Source of the DNA: a bacterium
GTDB lineage: Bacteria; Armatimonadota; Chthonomonadetes; Chthonomonadales; Chthonomonadaceae
Direction: 5' to 3'
Assembly (NCBI GenBank): GCA_021805405.1
Contig: JAJZFK010000505.1
Coordinates: 1 to 5,122 of the forward strand
Length of the DNA stretch: 5,122 nucleotides
The position numbers and the translations under genes are program-made. Positions 1-5,122 of the stretch are shown here, one piece after another; position 1 is the first letter of the stretch, and every line of letters starts with the position of its first letter. Below the pieces are notes generated by a model. The model ran no database searches. It was not told the origin of the DNA and was given only the letters and a program-made list of their open reading frames with translations.

Positions 1-1046
1 ACCAATGGGTAACGGTTGCCAAAGAGGCTGGCATGAAGTACATGGTGATTACTGCCAAACACCACGATGGCTTTTGCATGTTTAACACGGGCCTTACAGA
101 TTACAATGTGGTGGATGCTACCCCATGGCACTATGATCCGATGAAGGATCTGGCGAGCGCCTGCAGGCAGCAGGGCCTTAAGTTTTGCTTCTACTATTCA
201 TTCATGGACTGGCATGACCCGGACTATCTTCCAAGACGACAGTGGGACGTTCGCACTACCCAAGGGGCTAGCATGGCTAGATATATCGGTTATGTAAAGG
301 GACAACTGACAGAACTACTGACCCATTATGGCCCCATTGGGATTATCTGGTTTGACGGTGGGTGGGAACATAACAGCTTACAATCGCATTCGTTGGGTAT
401 TGTGAAACTCATACGTAAGCTGCAGCCCGAAATACACATTAATAACCGCCTGGATCTACCAGAAGATTACGATACACCAGAGCAGACTATTCCCGCGGCC
501 ACATCCGCATCTCACAGGTTGTGGGAGACGTGTATGACAAAAAACAACAACTGGGGATACAACAAGAACGATCACAATTTCAAATCCGCTGGAGTGCTCA
601 TTGATAACCTGTGCGAGGTTGTTAGCCGAGGCGGAAACTATCTACTGAACGTTGGACCAGATGCCACCGGCGTAATACCACAACCTGAAGTTGACCGCCT
701 ACTGCAAATAGGAACCAGGATGAAAGTTAACGGCCAGTCAATATACGATACCAATTCCGGTCCTAACCTTACACTGCCACCGGGCGTTACGTGCACCCAA
801 AAAGGCCATACGCTTTACCTGCAGGTCGCTCATTGGCCAGAAGAGGGATTGACGGTTAAGGGGCTCACAACGCGTATTATAAGTGCCGTTGCACTGAACT
901 CACACGAGCGGCTTAAGGTACAGCAGCGGCTTAACGCAACATCCCCATTGTTTACAGTGGAGCAACCTAAAGTGCTCGACAGATATACCTCAGTGATAAG
1001 GCTAAACCTAACTGGCGTACCCCAAATGGGCAGCAATGCCAGTTAA
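1..1046 (+). CDS. Alpha-L-fucosidase, GH29 family (5' end outside window)
   Basis: This enzyme hydrolyses terminal alpha-L-fucose from glycans by a retaining mechanism. Codons are in frame from position 3, before the first ATG at 33, and the first visible residues (QWVTVAKEAGMKY) already belong to the conserved barrel, so the gene starts upstream. Roughly 70-100 N-terminal residues, including any signal peptide, are missing. Visible GH29 marks are KHHDGF (substrate-binding histidines, codons 60-65), IIWFDGGW with the presumed nucleophile Asp at 354-356, WETC followed by WGY near 522-560, and RGGNYLLNVGP at the end of the catalytic domain. The acid/base residue varies among GH29 enzymes. Candidates are the Glu of TPE at 480-482, 42 residues after the nucleophile as I recall for the Thermotoga maritima enzyme (D224/E266), and the Glu of WETC at 525-527. 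From about 765 onward is a beta-rich C-terminal domain. The gene ends at TAA 1044-1046, convergent with the SLH gene. Family assignment is secure; linkage specificity and location are unknown. Confidence 0.96.
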   Translation, partial: QWVTVAKEAGMKYMVITAKHHDGFCMFNTGLTDYNVVDATPWHYDPMKDLASACRQQGLKFCFYYSFMDWHDPDYLPRRQWDVRTTQGASMARYIGYVKGQLTELLTHYGPIGIIWFDGGWEHNSLQSHSLGIVKLIRKLQPEIHINNRLDLPEDYDTPEQTIPAATSASHRLWETCMTKNNNWGYNKNDHNFKSAGVLIDNLCEVVSRGGNYLLNVGPDATGVIPQPEVDRLLQIGTRMKVNGQSIYDTNSGPNLTLPPGVTCTQKGHTLYLQVAHWPEEGLTVKGLTTRIISAVALNSHERLKVQQRLNATSPLFTVEQPKVLDRYTSVIRLNLTGVPQMGSNAS

Positions 1047-1067
1047 CCAATAGTGGGCACGATTAGG

Positions 1068-1128
1068 TAGAACGCTCGCGATTCAACAGCAATGAATGTC
1101 TTATGCAGTTGAATCGCGAACAGTTCTA
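1068..1128. terminator. Strong convergent hairpin between fucosidase and SLH gene, probable bidirectional terminator
   Basis: A perfect 12-bp inverted repeat (tcgcgattcaac at 1076-1087, gttgaatcgcga at 1108-1119) encloses a 20-nt loop. A second 6-bp helix extends it outward: tagaac at 1068-1073 pairs with gttcta at 1123-1128, across a 2/3-nt internal loop. The outer arm includes the TAG stop codon (1126-1128) of the minus-strand SLH gene, and the hairpin starts 22 nt after the fucosidase stop. A structure this long sitting exactly between two convergent genes most likely ends transcription from both sides or protects both 3' ends. Neither side is followed by a T-run, so it is not a classical Rho-independent terminator. 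Confidence 0.7.
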
Positions 1129-2502
1129 AAAGTGAATAGAGAGCTGGGTGGTAAATACCGATGGAGCCGGTGAACTCACTACATTTGAAACTGGTTGAGC
1201 ACTAATTCGGTAAACCATACGCAAAACGGCATTCCTGCTAAGGCTTAACCCCGCCCCTAACGTTAAATACTGCTCAATAGGCGCGCGACCACTGGAGGAT
1301 ATTGCACCGTTGAGGTCGTATACAACACCCTCGTAAGACGCGCTTAGCCGCAATTTACTAGACGGGCTCCACATGATGCCGGCGCGCCCACGATAGATAT
1401 TGCCGGCTAGCGGTGCCGAACTGTCTAACCCGATGCCCTTGTAAAGCGCACCACCAACGTAGCTCTGCAACCCAGGGGAGAGGCGAAGTTCAAGCCTCGT
1501 GTATGGCCCCTGAAGGTCTGGCAGCGACAAACTGCCTATTGAACCCGTTGGGGAGGTGAGATACTGGTACCCAAATGTTGCACTTGCTCCACCGCTTGAG
1601 TAGCCGATATGGATGTTGTAAGCATTGCTGTTTAACAGGGGCCCGCCGGGCGCGAAAGACTCAACATGACTCTGTTTAGCACCAGCGCCCAGCGTGATGT
1701 GTGACAGCACGCCAACATCCAACTTGGTACCCAATGTCTCCTCACTTGCAGGAAGAGCGGCAGTGGTAATTCCTTCTGTGCTTCTCTCCAGGGTAAGCGC
1801 AAGGCTGCTCTGCCCACCTAAACCAACGTGAAGATTTAAGGCATTGTGCACGGAAAACGATGGAGGAAAAATAACCATCGGCGACTGTACGGAGGGAATG
1901 GCCGAACCGCGTAGTAGCGTTGCAGCCACGGTGCTAGCCGAGCGGCCGGTATTAAACGCGGACGTGGAAGTAGACGTGCTAACAAATGCGTTATTGGAAA
2001 ACCATGGGTTTTCATCGCCAAGGCTCAAGCCACCGATGCCGTCGGCCAGCTTTAAAATAGTGTTGCTGCTCGCCATTGCCCGCTTTAGACCTTGCAGGTT
2101 GCTCTTAACTTCCGGCAGGCTTGTTCCAAGGCTCTCGAGCTCTGGACCAAACTCATCACACAACTGCTCGAGGTAAGCAATATCACGAGAGTTAAGGTGA
2201 AGGTTTTTCGCAGTGATTCCCTGTTCGACTTCAGACGTGAGAGGGAGACGGTTGAGAGCCCGCTTGATGGCAATAGTAAACTCGTAGCGTACAAGGAGGC
2301 GTTTACCAGAGAAATAACCTGCCTGGTAGCCGTTAACGAGCCCGTCGTGTTGAAGATCTGCCATCTCCTGATAGGCCCAGTATTTAGCCGGCACATCCCG
2401 GAATGGATGCGCGGTCTGGGCTGCAGTAACTGCAGGTATAGACAAGCATACTAAAGCCAGCAGCCCCTGAAACAGAGAGACTGGCCTGCGGTCGGGCTTC
2501 AA
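1126..2502 (-). CDS. SLH-domain outer-membrane beta-barrel protein (envelope tether, porin-like)
   Basis: A 458-residue exported protein. Residues 1-28 form a signal peptide (PDRR, then a hydrophobic core, cleavage near AVTAAQ). Residues 32-83 are one SLH domain: FRDVPAKYWAYQ at the front, GYxxGYFSGKR in the middle and RYEFTIAIKRAL at the end. Residues about 90-150 are helical (DEFGPELESLG, then EVKSNLQGLKR), a short coiled-coil-like stalk. A Ser/Thr-rich stretch follows (about 174-200). From about 220 to 458 are alternating beta strands rich in Gly, Tyr and Ser, ending LSIHF; a terminal Phe is a usual outer-membrane assembly signal. In known relatives (cyanobacterial SLH porins, Deinococcus-Thermus SlpA, armatimonad homologues) the SLH domain binds peptidoglycan or its secondary polymer while the barrel sits in the outer membrane. 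The start is TTG at 2500-2502, chosen because GGAGGA lies 7 nt upstream and the signal peptide follows directly. It is convergent with the fucosidase. Whether the barrel conducts solutes cannot be told from sequence. Confidence 0.85.
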   Translation of the reverse strand: MKPDRRPVSLFQGLLALVCLSIPAVTAAQTAHPFRDVPAKYWAYQEMADLQHDGLVNGYQAGYFSGKRLLVRYEFTIAIKRALNRLPLTSEVEQGITAKNLHLNSRDIAYLEQLCDEFGPELESLGTSLPEVKSNLQGLKRAMASSNTILKLADGIGGLSLGDENPWFSNNAFVSTSTSTSAFNTGRSASTVAATLLRGSAIPSVQSPMVIFPPSFSVHNALNLHVGLGGQSSLALTLERSTEGITTAALPASEETLGTKLDVGVLSHITLGAGAKQSHVESFAPGGPLLNSNAYNIHIGYSSGGASATFGYQYLTSPTGSIGSLSLPDLQGPYTRLELRLSPGLQSYVGGALYKGIGLDSSAPLAGNIYRGRAGIMWSPSSKLRLSASYEGVVYDLNGAISSSGRAPIEQYLTLGAGLSLSRNAVLRMVYRISAQPVSNVVSSPAPSVFTTQLSIHF

Positions 2503-2509
2503 TTCTCGT

Positions 2510-2515
2510 TCCTCC
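2510..2515 (-). promoter_or_regulatory. Ribosome binding site of the SLH gene, fixing a TTG start
   Basis: GGAGGA on the minus strand, 7 nt before the TTG codon at 2500-2502. This ideal sequence and spacing, with no competing ATG at the head of the signal peptide, decide the rare TTG start. Confidence 0.85.
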
Positions 2516-2539
2516 GGTTAAAGAGACTATCTCAATGGT

Positions 2540-2558
2540 TATCGGACCGTTGCCGATA
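2540..2558 (-). promoter_or_regulatory. Small hairpin in the SLH gene leader
   Basis: A 6-bp inverted repeat, tatcgg (2540-2545) and ccgata (2553-2558), with a 7-nt loop lies about 25 nt upstream of the Shine-Dalgarno. It could shape the leader RNA, but a stem this short can arise by chance and no riboswitch class is recognised. Confidence 0.25.
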
Positions 2559-2609
2559 CAACTGCACCCTGGCACGAACTTATCATGACACGTAATTATT
2601 GTACACTAC

Positions 2610-2638
2610 AGATTAACAGAGCAGATCATCTTTGTCAA
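2610..2638 (-). promoter_or_regulatory. Candidate sigma70-type promoter of the SLH gene
   Basis: On the minus strand a perfect TTGACA (2633-2638) is followed after 17 bp by TAATCT (2610-2615), which is only a weak -10 box. With 15-bp spacing, GTTAAT is an alternative. A better -10 box, TACAAT (2598-2603), lies a little further downstream but too far (29 bp) to share this -35. Transcription from here would give a leader of roughly 90-110 nt that includes the small hairpin and the Shine-Dalgarno. No transcript data; the call rests on the -35 match and position. Confidence 0.4.
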
Positions 2639-2677
2639 GCACAATTTGGGCAAAACAAACCTCGCAACCGCGAAAAC

Positions 2678-2708
2678 CGGATCTTACCAAAAATTTGTTG
2701 GTAATCCG
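2678..2708. promoter_or_regulatory. Inverted repeat upstream of the SLH promoter, possible operator or RNA hairpin
   Basis: cggat (2678-2682) pairs with atccg (2704-2708), and taccaa (2685-2690) pairs with ttggta (2698-2703). There is a 2-nt bulge on one side and a 7-nt loop. The element lies about 40-70 bp upstream of the TTGACA box, where a regulator could bind as a dimer. It could equally be the 3' end of a transcript coming from the secreted-protein gene. No known operator is recognised. Confidence 0.35.
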
Positions 2709-3339
2709 ATAGCGTTGAATATACAGCACAGAGAAATAACGTAACCCGCAATCAAGGCGAACCGAATTCCTGGACGAGATCAATACCTGTATACATACGT
2801 ACGACCGAAGCAAACCATCACCCTGTAACATGCACGTACAAGCTGATTTTGCAGTTCCATACTAGCTAAGGTAATGCAATTCCTAAGGATGCAGTAACCA
2901 ACCTGTACAGGTCCTTGTACGCTGGTTGAAAGCGCGCACGGTTACTCGTAGGCGTCGCATTGTAAATCTGGTCGAGATGAGCGCCGGTTACCATTTTACC
3001 GCCGCATATGCCCGGACATTCGACCGGTGTGCAGCAACATACAAGAGTCCATCACAGTCATTGCAGCGCGTCTCGATAAGATGTGGCATGCTTAGCGATG
3101 TACCGGTCTGAGACAGGGGTTATTGAACTGCACCGACCGTACGGCCATCGGTTCACTCCATCGGAATTATCGGCACACCGGTTGGCAACGTACTCACGTA
3201 CAGGGCACTTTAGGTTTCATTTTACAATGCGACATCGAGCGGGCACAACTCCCAGCAGTTTGGCTGGTAGTTTGTCACAACCTTAAGGTGGCACGGTCAA
3301 CACCGTAGCGGTACGTCCAAATTTTAGCCGAGCAGCCGT
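2709..3339. other. Long non-coding stretch between the secreted-protein gene and the SLH promoter
   Basis: No gene is supported here on either strand: open frames are all under about 75 codons, lack Shine-Dalgarno sequences and give low-complexity basic or Cys-rich translations. I see no tRNA, rRNA or recognisable riboswitch. Small symmetric sites are present: TGTATACA (2788-2795), CCTGTACAGG (2902-2911) inside a looser hairpin (aacca 2896-2900 with tggtt 2923-2927; gtaca with tgtac), ccagc/gctgg (3252-3267), ACCTTAAGGT (3280-3289) and acggt-caac-accgt (3293-3306). The last three lie just after the stop of the secreted-protein gene and might end its transcript, but none has a T-run. The tetramer GTAC is unusually frequent. 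The stretch could hold a decayed gene, a small RNA or extended regulatory DNA. Confidence 0.6.
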
Positions 3340-4413
3340 TCAATTTGACGACCAAAGAAACCCTTTACCGGAATCCGGGTCGATGAACATAGCAGAACAG
3401 ACAGGAGAGTGCACTGTCTCCGGGGTGATCACCACAACCACACTCCCCTTGAGGCGGTACCGCATATAGAGCCCGTTGCCAAATGGAGGTACCTGCCGCG
3501 TATCAAGCAGCTGGCCCTGCACGTCGTACACATCCACGCGCTCTTTAAGACCAAGCCGCTTAAAATCGAGAAGGTAGAGGCTAAGCAGATGCGCATTATC
3601 ATCGCGGGTGGTTGCACGCAGCACCAGAGGAACGTTGAACATGAACAGTTTATGGGTAACAACATTCGTTTCTGGTACCTGCTCCGTGGAGAATGCAACA
3701 GCATTCCGCTGCGTTAGTCCACCTCCGGCAAACGGCACTCGGGTATCGGTTACAGCTTTGTACGCCCAGGCCTTCTGCGCAATCTGTACAGATTGCAAGT
3801 TACCGAGAGGCGAATCGACATACTTCTCGTGTCCACTGCCTCGTGAAAGCGTAATTCCTTCCATATTCATTGCAGCTGTTCCATGCTGAACTGGCAGATA
3901 AAAGGCCTGCCTGCCATACACATGCAGCCAGTTTCCCTGGGTAGCGGTATCCAGACCTGCAAACTGCACCTGGGTGCCAGCTATACCCTGGGGCACTAAA
4001 ACAAACGACTCGGTGCTTTTCCAGCAAACTGTATTACCCTGATGCAGAATGAGGATGAGCGAGTAGTAACTGTTGTGTGGTACTGGAGGTGTCACTAGCC
4101 CAATGCGAACCTGGCTGGTATGGTGCGGTTCTGCCACACTGGTTATCTCAACAGGCTTTAAGCTAGCCACCTTGCCTGGTGCCGTTGATAGCCTGGGAAG
4201 AACTGTAAGCCTCAACACCCGGCGCTCAGCGCTGTTATTGAGCACCTGCAGCGTTCGTTGAACCTTCACACCGGCAGGCAGGTATTGACAAACGGCGTGT
4301 GCGTTAAAGGCGTCATCGCGAACGTTGAGTAACGCAGCGTGCGATCGTACCTGCAACAGTGCCAGCAGCGAGCAGGCAGCAAACAAAGTGAGGCTCTTGA
4401 GCCTTGTAGTCAT
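3340..4413 (-). CDS. Secreted protein with Ig-like N-terminal region and divergent TQGNW-type C-terminal module
   Basis: A 357-residue exported protein of unknown function. Residues 1-26 are a signal peptide (TTRLK, hydrophobic core, cleavage near SHA-A). Residues about 28-140 alternate short beta strands (VQRTLQVLNNSAERRVLRLTV, YYSLILIL), resembling an immunoglobulin-like or chaperone-like sandwich; C42 and C130 could form a disulfide. Residues about 148-347 resemble a module I recall at the ends of secreted carbohydrate-related proteins of Armatimonadota and Planctomycetota. It has QFAGLDTATQGNWLHVYG at its front, HLLSLYLLDFKR in the middle, and DVYDVQGQLLDTRQV, FGNGLYMRYRLKGSVVVVI and AMFIDP at its end. 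The central part differs strongly from the copies I remember, so the match is by its ends. No catalytic motif is visible, so a binding or structural role at the surface is an inference. The ATG at 4411-4413 has AGGAG 11 nt upstream. The gene lies 30 bp after the acetyltransferase-like gene on the same strand. Confidence 0.8.
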   Translation of the reverse strand: MTTRLKSLTLFAACSLLALLQVRSHAALLNVRDDAFNAHAVCQYLPAGVKVQRTLQVLNNSAERRVLRLTVLPRLSTAPGKVASLKPVEITSVAEPHHTSQVRIGLVTPPVPHNSYYSLILILHQGNTVCWKSTESFVLVPQGIAGTQVQFAGLDTATQGNWLHVYGRQAFYLPVQHGTAAMNMEGITLSRGSGHEKYVDSPLGNLQSVQIAQKAWAYKAVTDTRVPFAGGGLTQRNAVAFSTEQVPETNVVTHKLFMFNVPLVLRATTRDDNAHLLSLYLLDFKRLGLKERVDVYDVQGQLLDTRQVPPFGNGLYMRYRLKGSVVVVITPETVHSPVCSAMFIDPDSGKGFLWSSN

Positions 4414-4424
4414 GAATTCACTCT

Positions 4425-4429
4425 CTCCT
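4425..4429 (-). promoter_or_regulatory. Ribosome binding site of the secreted-protein gene
   Basis: AGGAG on the minus strand, followed by GAGAG, 11 nt before the ATG at 4411-4413. It lies within the 30-bp gap after the upstream gene, so the secreted protein can be translated from a shared transcript without coupling. Confidence 0.7.
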
Positions 4430-4443
4430 GTGAGACGACCCTT

Positions 4444-5122
4444 TTAAAAAAAATGAAGTGGATTATGGCAAACATATTGTTCCAAACCCTGTGGCGGCTC
4501 ACTACTCATATAGAGGTAGTGATACACGATATTCCAGCCGCAGTTCATCATCCAATTTAATACGGTCTCATTCGTACCAGCTATCGCCCAATAAGGTTCG
4601 GCGCTGTCTATTAGCCCTGTAAGCCCTGTAATTGGTCTCCTGCGGAGACTTAGTACATGGGCAATGATGCGCGGTAAGTCTGCCGGATTGTAACATAGGG
4701 CAGGTCCGCTACTGTAGCGGCCATAGTAGCAGTATCCTGCAAAATCGCCTGCGTGACTGCCCTCGGTATAACGAAATATGCGCGCATTGCCGTCGGGCCC
4801 ACCCGTCTCATTGATCCAGTGACGATGTTCTGCAGTGCGAGTATAGCCAAGCACCTGTAAATCCAGGCGATTGACTTCGTTCAGAATGTGCTCCTCTGGA
4901 AGCATTGGCTGAGCAACAAGCAGCTCACCATCAATAGCGGCATGGGCGGGTTGCAGGTTACGCGGATCTGGCGGCGCAACGGAGTCAATCACCGGAGCAG
5001 TTCCTAAAGGTAACCGTAGAGCATTCACTTGCCCTGCCAGTAAAACCATGGGCACTCGCGGTAGGCAGCGGGCACGACGAATGTAGAGTGCGTTAGCCGC
5101 GGGATGATGAGACGCCAGCACG
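4444..5122 (-). CDS. GNAT-like acetyltransferase, C-terminal part (5' end outside window)
   Basis: About 225 C-terminal residues are visible. The frame is open to the window edge; a GTG codon at 5119-5121 sits at the very edge without visible context, so the true start probably lies outside. The last 145 residues fit the C-terminal half of a GNAT-fold protein of the two-domain type I recall from Armatimonadota, Chloroflexota and Actinomycetota. There is a helix NRLDLQVLGYTRTAEHRHWI (residues about 84-103 from the GTG), a strand FAGYCYYGRYSSGPA (127-141), NPADLPRIIAHVL (145-157), then AGTNETVLNWMMNCGW (181-196) and a closing LYMSSEPP (203-210). In relatives these correspond to 'DLxxL', 'PGxNxxALxWLLxxGF' and 'MSSxPFG'. 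The usual acetyl-CoA loop (RxxGxG/A) is not visible here, so this half may be the degenerate domain and the active one may lie upstream. Substrate unknown. It ends at TAA (4444-4446) after eight T residues, 30 bp before the secreted-protein gene, probably in one operon. Confidence 0.6.
   Translation of the reverse strand, partial: VLASHHPAANALYIRRARCLPRVPMVLLAGQVNALRLPLGTAPVIDSVAPPDPRNLQPAHAAIDGELLVAQPMLPEEHILNEVNRLDLQVLGYTRTAEHRHWINETGGPDGNARIFRYTEGSHAGDFAGYCYYGRYSSGPALCYNPADLPRIIAHVLSLRRRPITGLTGLIDSAEPYWAIAGTNETVLNWMMNCGWNIVYHYLYMSSEPPQGLEQYVCHNPLHFF

Noticed and set aside
1844..2454. Open frames of 110 and 120 codons on the plus strand within the SLH gene
   Set aside because: They lie antisense to a gene with signal peptide, SLH domain and strong ribosome binding site, and their translations have no recognisable features.
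2613..2831. 72-codon open frame on the minus strand
   Set aside because: No Shine-Dalgarno before its ATG, unusual Cys-rich translation without recognisable fold, and it overlaps the candidate promoter of the SLH gene.
3023..3182. 10-bp inverted repeat accggtgtgc / gcacaccggt about 140 bp apart, as possible ends of a mobile element
   Set aside because: A pair like this is expected by chance about once in every few gaps of this size. There is no transposase and no target-site duplication.
3252..3306. Three small hairpins or palindromes after the secreted-protein gene, as a terminator
   Set aside because: Each stem is only 5 bp and none is followed by a T-run on the minus strand; mentioned in the gap entry but not called as a terminator.
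2926..3308. Three overlapping short open frames on the plus strand (about 60-67 codons)
   Set aside because: They start at TTG or ATG without ribosome binding sites, overlap each other, and give basic, low-similarity translations. Read together they do not form one frameshifted protein I can recognise.
4363..4413. Lipoprotein signal at Cys14 of the secreted protein
   Set aside because: The residues before the Cys (FAA) do not make a good lipobox, the hydrophobic core is too short before it, and it continues strongly after it; an ordinary cleavage after SHA fits better.

Overview
The window looks like a stretch of chromosome from a diderm bacterium of the Terrabacteria type, with Armatimonadota as my best guess. 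The main clue is a secreted protein with one S-layer homology (SLH) domain, a short helical linker of the form 'DEFGPELESLG', and a beta-rich C-terminus ending in phenylalanine. This is the build of SLH-type outer-membrane proteins that tie the outer membrane to peptidoglycan in Cyanobacteria, Deinococcota, Negativicutes and Armatimonadota. The helix pattern and a 'TQGNW' sugar-protein-like module in another gene fit Armatimonadota in particular. This placement rests on remembered sequence style, not on a search.

Layout. Positions 1-1046 (+) hold the C-terminal part of a GH29 alpha-L-fucosidase whose start lies before the window. Positions 1126-2502 (-) hold the SLH outer-membrane protein gene, convergent with the fucosidase. 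A strong 12-bp hairpin with an outer 6-bp arm (1068-1128) fills the gap between the two and overlaps the SLH gene's stop codon. The SLH gene starts at TTG behind a near-perfect Shine-Dalgarno, with a plausible TTGACA promoter about 110-140 bp upstream. Positions 2503-3339 are about 840 bp with no gene I can support, containing small hairpins, palindromes and an excess of GTAC. Positions 3340-4413 (-) encode a secreted protein with an N-terminal immunoglobulin-like region and a divergent TQGNW-type module. Positions 4444-5122 (-) hold the C-terminal part of a GNAT-like acetyltransferase that continues beyond the window. It lies 30 bp ahead of the secreted-protein gene and may be cotranscribed with it.

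How the genes work together: fucosidase, envelope tether and secreted glycan-style module fit an organism that breaks down polysaccharides at its surface. They are not arranged as a single locus, and I see no compact novel defence, mobile or biosynthetic system. The best leads are the divergent secreted protein, the convergent hairpin, and the long structured non-coding gap before the SLH gene.
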